The position numbers and the translations under genes were made by a program. Positions 1 through 6,066 of a stretch of 7,714 nucleotides of DNA are shown piece by piece. This stretch comes from an uncultured Bacteroidota bacterium. Its GTDB lineage: Bacteria; Bacteroidota; Bacteroidia; Bacteroidales; SZUA-534. Location: the NCBI GenBank assembly GCA_937900725.1, contig CALCFP010000315.1, positions 1 to 7,714 on the forward strand. The letters run 5' to 3'. The notes under the pieces were generated by a model. It saw only the letters and a list, made by a program, of their open reading frames with translations, had not been told where the DNA came from and ran no database searches. How positions within the stretch are numbered: position 1 is the first letter of the stretch; each line of letters opens with the position of its first letter.

Positions 1-325
1 AGTGGGCGACATTTCAGATGAGTTTGATGAGGAAGAAACGAATTTTTCCCGCATCGATACTGATACTTATATTTTCAAGGGCAAGGTTTTGTTGTCCGAC
101 TTGTGTGACGAGTTAAATCTTGAATCGGATTATTTTGCTGAGGTGCAAGGTGAATCTGAGTCGTTGGCTGGCCTCATTCTTGAAATGAAGGGCGAACTTC
201 CGCGCAAAAACGAGAAGTTCGAGTGTCGCGGGGTCGGTTTCGAAGTCATGGATGTCGACCGCAGGCGTATAACGTCGGTCAAGGTACACCGCAACGCAAT
301 CGCCGACAAGGAGTCGGAGGAATGA
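1..325 (+). CDS. gldE: GldE, C-terminal part (CorC/HlyC-type transporter-associated domain), 5' truncated
   Basis: The reading frame is open from the left edge (codons begin at base 2) to the TGA at 323-325, leaving about 107 C-terminal residues. The stretch with RIDTDTYIFKGKVLLSDLCD, followed by ESLAGLILEMKGELP and FEVMDVDRRRITSVKV, is typical of the C-terminal CorC_HlyC domain of CNNM/CorC-like membrane proteins. The N-terminal membrane and CBS domains would lie outside the window. An adjacent gldD is the known arrangement for GldE, described in Bacteroidetes as gliding-associated but also present in non-gliding Bacteroidales, so gliding cannot be inferred. The GTG at base 2 is an internal valine codon, not a start. 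The specific gldE call rests on the neighbour plus the domain; a generic hemolysin-like CorC protein is the alternative. Confidence 0.85.
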   Translation, partial: VGDISDEFDEEETNFSRIDTDTYIFKGKVLLSDLCDELNLESDYFAEVQGESESLAGLILEMKGELPRKNEKFECRGVGFEVMDVDRRRITSVKVHRNAIADKESEE

Positions 326-356
326 TACCATATTCTATTTTTTTGAAAGCGGACTT

Positions 357-967
357 ATGGTTACTTTTGCATCATATCATTTGCCGAAAAAGATGACGCG
401 AGTATTATTTGTCTTTACACTGGCCGTACTGCTGACAAGTTGTGGCGGTAATGACTACGTGCCAAAGCCACGCGGTTATTACCGCATTGATTTGCCTGAG
501 CATGAATATCAGACTGTGGATTGCAAATTGCCATATTGCTTCGAATATCCGACTTATGCCGCATTCTGCCTACGAAACAGCAGGCTCTCACGATGTTGAG
601 TTATTGGAGCGATGTCGATTTTAAGTCTCTTAACGCAAAAGTGTATTTGAGCTACAAACCGTTAGACCACAATCTTGACCGTTTTGTGGCCGATGCGCAC
701 AACTTCGTGTACAAGCATACCATCAAGGCCGATGCTATCAGCGAGACGCCATACAGCAACACAGAGAAAAATGTTTACGGGCTTCTGTACGAAATAAGCG
801 GAGATGCTGCATCCAATGTCCAGTTTTATCTTACTGACAGTACGCGCAATTTCGTCCGTGGCGCATTGTATTTCAACGCCGTGCCTAACAAGGATTCGCT
901 CGCGCCTGTGCTCGAATTCATCAATGAGGATATAAAGCATTTGGTTGAATCGTTTAGCTGGAATTGA
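357..967 (+). pseudogene. gldD: GldD-type lipoprotein gene broken by a one-base frameshift near position 560
   Basis: Two overlapping frames together give one GldD-like protein. The first (from 357, or more likely ATG 393) encodes a lipoprotein signal peptide, MTRVLFVFTLAVLLTSC, with a lipobox cysteine, then KPRGYYRIDLPEHEYQ and FEYPTYA. The second continues from about 560 with RILPTKQQ, LNAKVYLSYKPL, VYKHTIKADAISETPYSN, VYGLLYEISGDAASNVQFYLTDSTRNFVRGALYF and NKDSLAPVLEFINEDI, ending at TGA 965-967. These blocks are characteristic of GldD, an outer-membrane-associated lipoprotein encoded next to gldE. Joining the frames needs one extra base at about 558-561 (GCC-GC read as GCC-CGC). Without it, translation stops at 597-599 after about 80 residues. 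Start 393 gives a standard-length signal peptide; start 357 adds 12 residues including KK. This is either an inactivated gene or a sequencing error. Confidence 0.85.
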
Positions 968-968
968 T

Positions 969-1586
969 ATGCCGTTGCTTTTCTGCAAGCCGATAGGAGC
1001 CTCGCAATTGGGCGTTTGGCAAAAGAGTGAAACGGTTGCCGAACTGCTTGCCATGTTGTCGCTCTGCGATTTTGAAAAAGATGAGTACAACCTCATCGCA
1101 AACGACCGCCGTCGCACCGAATGGCTTGCCACACGTTTGCTCCTAAATAGGATGCTCGGTGTTCATTCCATGATACATCATAATGAAAGCGGGAAACCTT
1201 ATCTTCAGGAAAACAAGTCTTTCATATCAATATCGCATTCGCCAAACATGGTGGCAGTGATGGTGTCTGATGCCAATGTGGGCATCGATATCGAACAGAT
1301 TCGCCCACGTGTGACAAAAGTCAGGAGCAAGTTTCTTACGGGCAATGAATTGGACTGGTGTGTAACCGACGAACAGCACACTTTAGTGTGGACTGTCAAG
1401 GAAGCGGCATATAAACTTGTTGACGACACCTTGCTTCACGATGAGGTTGAGGTGGATGAATCACAAATGCTGACTGATGACTTGACGTTTGACATCGATA
1501 TCAGAAGAAACGGCTACGGGAAAATGATTTGCCACTCGATGCGTATAGGTGACAATATTTTGAGTTATCTTGCCAAAAATTGTTGA
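969..1586 (+). CDS. 4'-phosphopantetheinyl transferase superfamily protein (Sfp/AcpT-like)
   Basis: Predicted to transfer the 4'-phosphopantetheine arm of coenzyme A to a serine on a carrier protein, in the cytoplasm. The 205-residue product carries the family hallmarks in order: RRRTEWLATRLLLNRML (about 47-63), GKPYL (75-79), SISHS (87-91), the Mg-binding block VGIDIE (104-109) and WTVKEAAYK (141-149). The length suits the roughly 200-240 residue Sfp-type group. I chose ATG 969, one base after the gldD stop at 967. The frame extends back to a TTG at 945, but that would overlap gldD and adds nothing conserved. The one-base spacing to genes on both sides indicates an operon with translational coupling. 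The carrier protein it serves cannot be told from the sequence. Confidence 0.93.
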   Translation: MPLLFCKPIGASQLGVWQKSETVAELLAMLSLCDFEKDEYNLIANDRRRTEWLATRLLLNRMLGVHSMIHHNESGKPYLQENKSFISISHSPNMVAVMVSDANVGIDIEQIRPRVTKVRSKFLTGNELDWCVTDEQHTLVWTVKEAAYKLVDDTLLHDEVEVDESQMLTDDLTFDIDIRRNGYGKMICHSMRIGDNILSYLAKNC

Positions 1587-1587
1587 T

Positions 1588-2322
1588 ATGCTGTTGAGTC
1601 AATTACAGAGTTTGCGCCAAAGCGGAAAAAAGATGTTTGCCTTGCTTGTCGATCCTGATAGGCATACAGGCGATTCGTTGGCCAGAATGGCTGAGCAATT
1701 TGATGGCCCGTCAGGTCCAGATATTGTGCTTGTGGGTGGCAGCTTGTTGTTCAGCAGCATTGATGATGCAGTGTCGATAATCAGGCAGCATACAAGCAAG
1801 CCGGTTTTCCTTTTCCCTGGCAATATGATGCAGATATCCGAAAAGGCCGATGGCATATTGCTGTTGTCACTCATATCGGGGCGTAATCCTGATTTGCTTA
1901 TTGGTCAGCACGTGTTGGCGGCTCCACGCTTGGCAAAGTCCGGTCTGGAGATTCTGCCGACAGGCTATATGCTGATAGGTGAGGAGAACTACACTTCGGT
2001 CAGGTATATGAGTAATACCATGCCTATTCCGTACAACAAGGCCGACATTGCCGTTGCTACTGCTTTGGCAGGGCAGATGCTGGGCTTGAAGGCCGTTTAT
2101 CTTGAAGGCGGCAGCGGTGCGGTAAAACCTGTAAGCGCAGAGATGGTGAAAGCCGTGCGTTCGGCAATTGACATTCCAATTATTGTTGGTGGCGGTTTGC
2201 GTACGGAAAACGATGTAACGACAGCCTTAAAAGCCGGAGCCGATGTAGTTGTCGTAGGTACATCGGTTGAAGACAATAGTTTGACAATGGAGCAGATAGC
2301 ATCCGTTGTAAGGCAATTCTAA
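1588..2322 (+). CDS. pcrB: Geranylgeranylglyceryl/heptaprenylglyceryl phosphate synthase (PcrB/GGGPS family, group II)
   Basis: A 244-residue TIM-barrel prenyltransferase expected to join a polyprenyl diphosphate to sn-glycerol-1-phosphate, forming an archaeal-type ether lipid precursor. Visible motifs are LVDPD (20-24), FPGN (76-79), SLISGRNP (94-101), YLEGGSGAVKP (171-181) with the conserved glutamate, VGGGLRT (200-206) and VVVGTSVEDN (221-230) for phosphate binding. Bacteroidetes members are known in group II of this family; the chain length of the prenyl donor cannot be read from sequence by eye. ATG 1588 starts one base after the transferase stop at 1586. A TTG at 1570 in the same frame would overlap that gene and is less likely. 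The stop TAA (2320-2322) overlaps the stop of the converging gene. Confidence 0.93.
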   Translation: MLLSQLQSLRQSGKKMFALLVDPDRHTGDSLARMAEQFDGPSGPDIVLVGGSLLFSSIDDAVSIIRQHTSKPVFLFPGNMMQISEKADGILLLSLISGRNPDLLIGQHVLAAPRLAKSGLEILPTGYMLIGEENYTSVRYMSNTMPIPYNKADIAVATALAGQMLGLKAVYLEGGSGAVKPVSAEMVKAVRSAIDIPIIVGGGLRTENDVTTALKAGADVVVVGTSVEDNSLTMEQIASVVRQF

Positions 2323-2834
2323 AACAACTCCCTTATTTCCGATTTCAGGTAGTTGATGGCCTTGGTTGTAGGGTCGAGGTCGCGGTCGAGAAGTTTCTCG
2401 AGAATCAACTTGCACAATTGTAGCGAATTGCCGTCTGGCTTTGTCTGCAAGGCTGTCTGGTTGATGAATTTAATGCAGTCTTCCTTGGCCATGCGAACCA
2501 TTTCCCATGCCTTGTCGCTTATATACAACTGATGAGCCATATTGTGCTCAAATTCTGTCCTTATTGTTTTCAGCAAGATGCTTTGCAAATCCTTGTTCGT
2601 CATGTCCTGGCGTTGCAGGCGCATAATGAGCGATTGTGGCGAGATGCGTTCCATAAGCAGAACCATGCGCTCGTATGCCTGCAATCTGACTGGCGTAATG
2701 AATTTCTGGTTGTTGATGACCATCTCGGCTTTTAGCCTGTGTCTTTCGTTGCTGAGCAGTTTGTATAAGACCAGATATGTCGCCAAAAAGACGAACAATG
2801 CCGGTAACGTGTATTTTAAGATTTCTGCAATCAT
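2319..2834 (-). CDS. Conserved membrane-anchored Bacteroidetes protein of unknown function (possibly DUF7935)
   Basis: A 171-residue protein with one N-terminal hydrophobic segment (about residues 5-25, IAEILKYTLPALFVFLATYLVLYKLL). A charged, helix-rich cytoplasmic-type region follows, containing RLQAYERMVLLMERI, TNKDLQSILLKTIRTEFEHNMAHQLYIS and a C-terminal DPTTKAINYLKSEIRELF. I recall this architecture from a Bacteroidetes-specific family named DUF7935, but that assignment is from memory and uncertain; no function is claimed. The gene converges on pcrB, and their stop codons overlap (TAG read at 2321-2319, TAA at 2320-2322). A TATTTTTG box at 2863-2856 could be its -7 element. Confidence 0.8.
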   Translation of the reverse strand: MIAEILKYTLPALFVFLATYLVLYKLLSNERHRLKAEMVINNQKFITPVRLQAYERMVLLMERISPQSLIMRLQRQDMTNKDLQSILLKTIRTEFEHNMAHQLYISDKAWEMVRMAKEDCIKFINQTALQTKPDGNSLQLCKLILEKLLDRDLDPTTKAINYLKSEIRELF

Positions 2835-3009
2835 TGCTGTTTTGTTTTATCTTGACAAAAATAAGAATATCAGTGAAAGGAACGATGTTTGCTTGGATAA
2901 TTGTGTAGAAAAACGAAAAAAACGAGATGAAAAAATACAGAATTTTTCTTTTTGTTAGTAAAATTTAAGAGTCTGATTATTAATATAATGTATTTATTTT
3001 AATCTGCTT
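2835..3009. other. AT-rich intergenic spacer between two minus-strand genes
   Basis: This 175-base spacer lies downstream of the oxidase-like gene and upstream of the membrane-anchored protein gene. It contains A- and T-rich tracts (around 2905-2960 and 2975-3000). No convincing hairpin terminator, small ORF or repeat was seen. It probably holds the promoter of the gene ending at 2319. Confidence 0.5.
2856..2863 (-). promoter_or_regulatory. Possible -7 box (TATTTTTG) for the membrane-anchored protein gene
   Basis: Read on the minus strand, TATTTTTG matches the Bacteroidetes -7 pattern TAnnTTTG and lies about 20 bases before the ATG at 2834. I see no TTTG at the usual 19-21 base distance upstream, so this is only a weak candidate in AT-rich DNA. 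Confidence 0.25.
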
Positions 3010-3423
3010 TTACAAATCAATCCAAACGGTTTTCAAATCTTTGTAAAAACGGCATTTCAGGGCGGTGAATTTCAGTATGCAGTAGTCGGGGTCGGTTTTG
3101 CCTCCTTTATAGAACATTTGGTCGCCACGGCGCCAAATCTCGTCCTTTATGCCTTGCTCCGTCAGCACTTGCATTGAACCAACCAGCATGACTCCAACGT
3201 AACTGAAAAGTCCGCGTTTGTAGAAATAGATGCACGCTTTCCCGTTCGCGTTGTATTGCGCGACTCTCATTGATGATGTGTTTGTCGTAAAGTAGAAGTC
3301 GTTGCCGTCGATTTTCCGTGGCGAAAGCATTGCCTTGGTGTTCGGAAAGCCTTCACCATCGACAGATGAAACGATGGCGGTTTTCCGTTTTTTGATGAAT
3401 TCAAAGACTTGTTCCCTAGTCAT
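3010..3423 (-). CDS. Pyridoxamine 5'-phosphate oxidase-like flavoprotein (general stress protein 26 type)
   Basis: A 137-residue single-domain protein with the split-barrel FMN-binding pattern: RKTAIVSSVDGEGFPNTKAM (about 13-32), FYFTTNTSSMRVAQYNANGKACIYFYK (about 43-69), VGVMLVGSMQVLTE (76-89), KDEIWRRGDQMFYKGG (93-108) and the closing DYCILKFTALKCRFYKD. The family binds FMN or similar cofactors and covers diverse oxidoreductases, many without known substrate; vitamin B6 synthesis should not be assumed. ATG 3423 is the natural start, and the stop is TAA at 3012-3010. The gene stands alone, pointing away from the insertion sequence, and its best promoter candidate takes its -33 box from the outer IS repeat. 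No clear terminator follows it. Confidence 0.85.
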   Translation of the reverse strand: MTREQVFEFIKKRKTAIVSSVDGEGFPNTKAMLSPRKIDGNDFYFTTNTSSMRVAQYNANGKACIYFYKRGLFSYVGVMLVGSMQVLTEQGIKDEIWRRGDQMFYKGGKTDPDYCILKFTALKCRFYKDLKTVWIDL

Positions 3424-3467
3424 ACAATCTTCGTATTTGCTAATAGTTTCAAAATTATGCCTTTTTT

Positions 3468-3498
3468 CAAAAATATCATTTTCGGTCTAATGGTCAAA
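3468..3498 (-). promoter_or_regulatory. Bacteroidetes-type promoter for the oxidase-like gene; its -33 box lies in the IS end repeat
   Basis: Reading the minus strand, TTTG (3498-3495) is followed after exactly 19 bases by TATTTTTG (3475-3468), which fits the Bacteroidetes sigma-factor consensus TTTG-N19-21-TAnnTTTG. Transcription would start around 3461 and leave a leader of roughly 38 bases to the ATG at 3423. The -33 TTTG is inside the outer copy of the IS terminal repeat (3488-3508), while the -7 box lies in flanking DNA. A second TAATTTTG box at 3457-3450 lacks a properly spaced -33 partner. Confidence 0.55.
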
Positions 3499-3508
3499 TT
3501 TGGTGATA
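3488..3508. repeat. Outer left terminal repeat of the insertion sequence (extra copy)
   Basis: The 21 bases beginning TAATGGTCAAATTTGG are identical to the inner copy at 3528-3548 (24 bases are shared if flanks 3487 and 3509-3510 are counted). They are the exact reverse complement of the right end at 4563-4583. This copy lies 40 bases outside the inner one in the same orientation. Confidence 0.9.
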
Positions 3509-3527
3509 AATTATTGAAAAAAATCAC

Positions 3528-3548
3528 TAATGGTCAAATTTGGTGATA
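3528..3548. repeat. Inner left terminal inverted repeat of the insertion sequence
   Basis: A 21-base match to the outer copy (3488-3508), inverted relative to the right end (4563-4583). It is the copy nearest the transposase gene and probably the functional left end. It is separated from the outer copy by an A-rich spacer at 3509-3527. Confidence 0.88.
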
Positions 3549-3551
3549 AAA

Positions 3552-3604
3552 GCAAACCGCCACAACCCTGTGATGACGGTCATCACAGGGTTGTGGCGGT
3601 TTGC
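3552..3604. repeat. 53-bp near-perfect palindrome at the transposase 3' end; likely strong hairpin terminator
   Basis: Left arm 3552-3577 and right arm 3579-3604 are 26 bases each and perfectly complementary, around a single unpaired G at 3578. The arm begins GCAAACCGCCACAACCCTG. On the minus strand the right arm encodes the last residues of the restored transposase (QTATTL) and its stop codon (3585-3583). The left arm is followed by TTTT (3551-3548), which resembles a rho-independent terminator ending at the IS terminal repeat. The hairpin could end the transposase mRNA and also block outside transcription from entering from the left. Confidence 0.9.
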
Positions 3605-4511
3605 GCAAAGTATTCATCAATGAAATGTTCTCTATTTTTTTTCGACAATCCATTATGAACACGTAGCTTAGTCTTTAGGTCCGTAAATAAAGCCTCTATT
3701 CCGTTGTTGTGTTCGGAATGCCTAATTCTATATGGTCATACCAAACCCACAAATTATTCATATTTCGGTATAGACTAAGATATGCACTTCGTAGACGCTT
3801 ATGTAGATAATGTGTATGACCTTTATCGTCAGGTGCACTACGTTCATTCAAGTAGTCATTGTATTTCTCGTGCCACATATCAAAAGCTCCAATGAACGAT
3901 TCCTTGTCTGTACGAAACATAAATTTGCACAAGTCCAACAATTCTCTACCGGCCTCACTTTCAGGATGTTTTGTTAGTTTCAATCTAACAAACTTTACTT
4001 GATGGAGCTGGCAGTACTGAACAGGATACCGACCTAATGCCTTGATAAGACCGCGCAAACCATCGCAAACCACACCTTTGATTTCAAAGCCACTGTCTTC
4101 CAAATATTTGACTCTTTCCAGATAATCTGCTATCCGTTCATTACGGTAGATGAATTTTCTCCAAAGTACGTTTTTTCGGTGTGCATCCTTAATTGTCACA
4201 ACTCCAAAATTATGTCCCCAATATGTAGTATCCATCAAGATAACAACCTCACACGGCATCATTTTCAATGAAAACGGTCGGTGTTTTTTCAGTTTGCGTT
4301 GAATAGTACTGATTGAGACAAGATGCCGTTCCGCCAACTGCGTCAATGTTTGTTTCCCCTCTAAATACTCTACATATATTTTATTGACGTCGACACGGTG
4401 TTTATCGGTGAATCGGCGACCGCAATCGCGGCATCGGTAACGTTGCTGTCCATTACTAAAACCATCTTTTACAATCTTTTTTGAATCACAGAAAAAGCAT
4501 TTTTTTTGCAT
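3583..4511 (-). pseudogene. IS256-like DDE transposase with N-terminal zinc ribbon, frameshifted before the catalytic Glu
   Basis: The 271-residue open frame (4511-3696) starts with a zinc ribbon (CFFC at 5-8, CRDC at 27-30). A helix-turn-helix-like segment follows (TLTQLAERHLVSISTIQRKLKKH, about 55-77), then the catalytic core with Asp94 (ILMDTTYWG), Asp150 (VVCDGLRGL) and the CQLHQVK motif (167-173). The frame ends at NTTTE. Immediately afterwards, a -1 frame from 3705 continues NGIEALFTDLKTKLRVHNGL to DEYFAQTATTL and TGA at 3585-3583. This supplies the expected third catalytic residue, Glu in NGIE. One added A in the ACAACAACGG stretch would restore a protein of about 309 residues. I recall the subgroup as the IS256 variant Zn-binding type. 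The Glu-less product should be inactive unless the shift is a sequencing error. Confidence 0.87.
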
Positions 4512-4562
4512 AACTAGAATTAATTATGCAATAATATGTATTTCAAAATATTACACGATTTC

Positions 4563-4583
4563 TATCACCAAATTTGACCATTA
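4563..4583. repeat. Right terminal inverted repeat of the insertion sequence
   Basis: The sequence starting TATCACCAAATTTGACC is the exact 21-base reverse complement of both left copies (3488-3508 and 3528-3548). It lies about 50 bases upstream of the transposase ATG at 4511. Its TTTG faces outward, but no TAnnTTTG box follows at the right distance on this side. Confidence 0.92.
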
Positions 4584-4676
4584 AGCCTCATTTTTCAATT
4601 GTAATTTTAGGGATTGATTTGAATATCAGGTCGATAATCAATTCTATAATCCGTCAGTTGGCCGGTTTGATGCAAT
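4584..4676. other. Short AT-rich spacer between the IS and the thrC terminator
   Basis: These 93 bases contain no ORF or clear regulatory site. A weak inverted pair (ATTGATT at 4613-4619 and AATCAAT at 4636-4642) is too short to interpret. This is probably the original intergenic DNA downstream of thrC. Confidence 0.5.
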
Positions 4677-4706
4677 AAAAAAACCTTCAAGATGTCGTCT
4701 TGAAGG
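4677..4706 (-). terminator. Rho-independent terminator of the thrC transcript
   Basis: On the minus strand, a perfect 9-bp stem (arms 4706-4698 and 4692-4684, CCTTCAAGA with its complement) and a 5-base loop are followed by seven T residues (4683-4677). The hairpin begins about 27 bases after the thrC stop. A T-run on the plus strand side (4708-4712) means it may also work in the opposite direction. It would keep thr transcripts from running into the IS. Confidence 0.88.
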
Positions 4707-4732
4707 CTTTTTGAATATCATAAAGGATGCTT

Positions 4733-6025
4733 TTATGCAAGCAACCTGTTTTTCAGTATGGTATAGTCGGCTGCTATAGGCAACGACTGTTTTGTTCCTT
4801 CGGCAAACTTCTGCAGGCGTGCAGGAATTTCCACCCGGTTGCCGGTGTATTTCTCCACCGTGTCGATGAATTTTGCAGGGTGCGCTGTCTCAAGGAACAG
4901 GCCGAATTCGCCGGCTTTAAGGTCGTCGCGAAGTGCGGCATAGCCAACGGCACCGTGTGGGTCAAGTTCGTATTTGCTCTCTTTCAACACCGAAGCCATT
5001 GTTGCGCCAATCTGCTCGTTGGTGTAGCTGAAACTACTTATTTCAGCGCGCATTTTTTCGACAGAGCCTTCAAACAGTTCCAATACGCGGGCGAAATTGC
5101 TTGGGTCGCCTACGTCCATTGCGTTTGCGATGGTGGCTTTCGACTTTTGCGGCTTGTATATTCCAGATTCAAGATAGTCCTCAAATACGCGGTTTGCGTT
5201 GATGGCGGCAATGAATCGTTTTACAGGCATTCCCATTTTCCAGGCAACCAGACCTGCGGTTATGTCGCCAAAGTTGCCGCTTGGAACAGAGACCACTACG
5301 TCTTTCCAACGTTCCTGCGAGATTTGCGACAGCGCATAGGCGTAGTAAACGCTTTGAGGCAGGAATCGTGCCAGGTTGATTGAGTTGGCCGACGTGAGAA
5401 TGCGTTTCTCGTTCAGTTCCTTGTCCATAAAGCATTCTTTTACCATTCGTTGGCAGTCGTCGAATACGCCGCTAACCTCGTATGCAGTGACATTCTGGCC
5501 AAGCGTGGTGAATTGCAGTTCCTGCAATTTGCTGACCAGTCCGGCAGGGTACAGAATGTGCACCTTTACGCCCTGAACGCCAAGAAATCCGTTGGCTACT
5601 GCACTTCCGGTGTCGCCTGATGTGGCAGCCAAGACGTTGATTTCATTCTTGCCAAAATCGGCAAAGTACGACATTACGCGAGCCAGAAAGCGTGCGCCTA
5701 CGTCCTTGAATGCCAAGGTTGGGCCGTGGAACAGTTCAAGTGAACTGATGTTGTCGGTCACTTTTACTACTGGTACAGGAAAGTTGAACGCGTCGTCAAC
5801 CATTTTGCGGAAAGTGTCTTCCGGAATATCGGGGCAGAAGTACGGACGAAGCATTTCGAATCCTATTTCGCCCATTGACTTGCCTGCAATATTGTTCCAG
5901 AACGATTTCGGCAACACGGGAATCGATTCGGGCATATACAGTCCCTTGTCGGATGCCAGGCCCTTCAGAACTGCCGTTTTCAGGTCGGCAGTGTGGTTCT
6001 TGTTGTTTGTGCTATAGAATTTCAT
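4733..6025 (-). CDS. thrC: Threonine synthase (PLP-dependent)
   Basis: Converts O-phosphohomoserine to threonine, the last step of the pathway, in the cytoplasm. The 430-residue product is full length. It begins with the family-typical MKFYSTNNKN and has SDKGLYMPE (25-33) and the PLP-lysine block FHGPTLAFKDVGARFLA (Lys107). It also has AATSGDTGSA (133-142), LTSANSINLARFLPQSVYY (210-228) and the phosphate-binding SGNFGDITAG (249-258). Near the C-terminus, the segment LDPHGAVGYAAL fits the same family. The start ATG at 6025-6023 lies about 40 bases after the thrA stop, so the two genes are very likely co-transcribed. A terminator hairpin lies directly downstream. No frameshift or missing catalytic residue was seen. 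Confidence 0.96.
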   Translation of the reverse strand: MKFYSTNNKNHTADLKTAVLKGLASDKGLYMPESIPVLPKSFWNNIAGKSMGEIGFEMLRPYFCPDIPEDTFRKMVDDAFNFPVPVVKVTDNISSLELFHGPTLAFKDVGARFLARVMSYFADFGKNEINVLAATSGDTGSAVANGFLGVQGVKVHILYPAGLVSKLQELQFTTLGQNVTAYEVSGVFDDCQRMVKECFMDKELNEKRILTSANSINLARFLPQSVYYAYALSQISQERWKDVVVSVPSGNFGDITAGLVAWKMGMPVKRFIAAINANRVFEDYLESGIYKPQKSKATIANAMDVGDPSNFARVLELFEGSVEKMRAEISSFSYTNEQIGATMASVLKESKYELDPHGAVGYAALRDDLKAGEFGLFLETAHPAKFIDTVEKYTGNRVEIPARLQKFAEGTKQSLPIAADYTILKNRLLA

Positions 6026-6066
6026 TTTTCTTCTAAGGTGTTAAATCCTAAATTCCAATGTCCGTG

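Larger units (their letters stand above)
3488..4583 (-). mobile_element. IS256-like insertion sequence with zinc-ribbon transposase, about 1.06-1.1 kb
   Basis: One transposase gene is bracketed by perfect 21-base inverted repeats. Measured from the inner left repeat the element is 3528-4583 (1056 bp); from the outer copy it is 3488-4583 (1096 bp). IS256-group elements usually make 8-9 bp target duplications. The bases next to the right end (AGCCTCATT, 4584-4592) match neither TTTTCGGTC (3479-3487) nor AAAAATCAC (3519-3527), so no clean duplication is visible. It sits between the oxidase-like gene and the thrC terminator and interrupts no coding region. The transposase frame is broken, so this copy may be immobile on its own. 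Confidence 0.85.

Noticed and set aside
362..369. TACTTTTG as a promoter -7 box ahead of gldD ATG 393
   Set aside because: The nearest upstream TTTG (342-345) is only 16 bases away, short of the usual 19-21, and gldD sits in an apparent operon after gldE.
662..1132. Minus-strand open frame (156 codons) across gldD and the phosphopantetheinyl transferase gene
   Set aside because: It spans two real genes on the opposite strand and shows no motif.
3487..3550. CRISPR-like pair of direct repeats
   Set aside because: There are only two units with a 16-base spacer, and the same sequence occurs inverted at the other IS end, so these are terminal repeats.
3696..3712. Programmed -1 frameshift in the transposase
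   Set aside because: The site ACA-ACA-ACG-GAA-TAG is not a slippery X-XXY-YYZ heptamer, and an A-site or P-site tRNA would not re-pair well at -1. A lost base explains it more simply.
4727..5383. Long plus-strand open frame (218 codons) opposite thrC
   Set aside because: It is antisense to well-conserved threonine synthase codons, has no recognisable domain, and its cysteine- and phenylalanine-rich composition is typical of a shadow frame.
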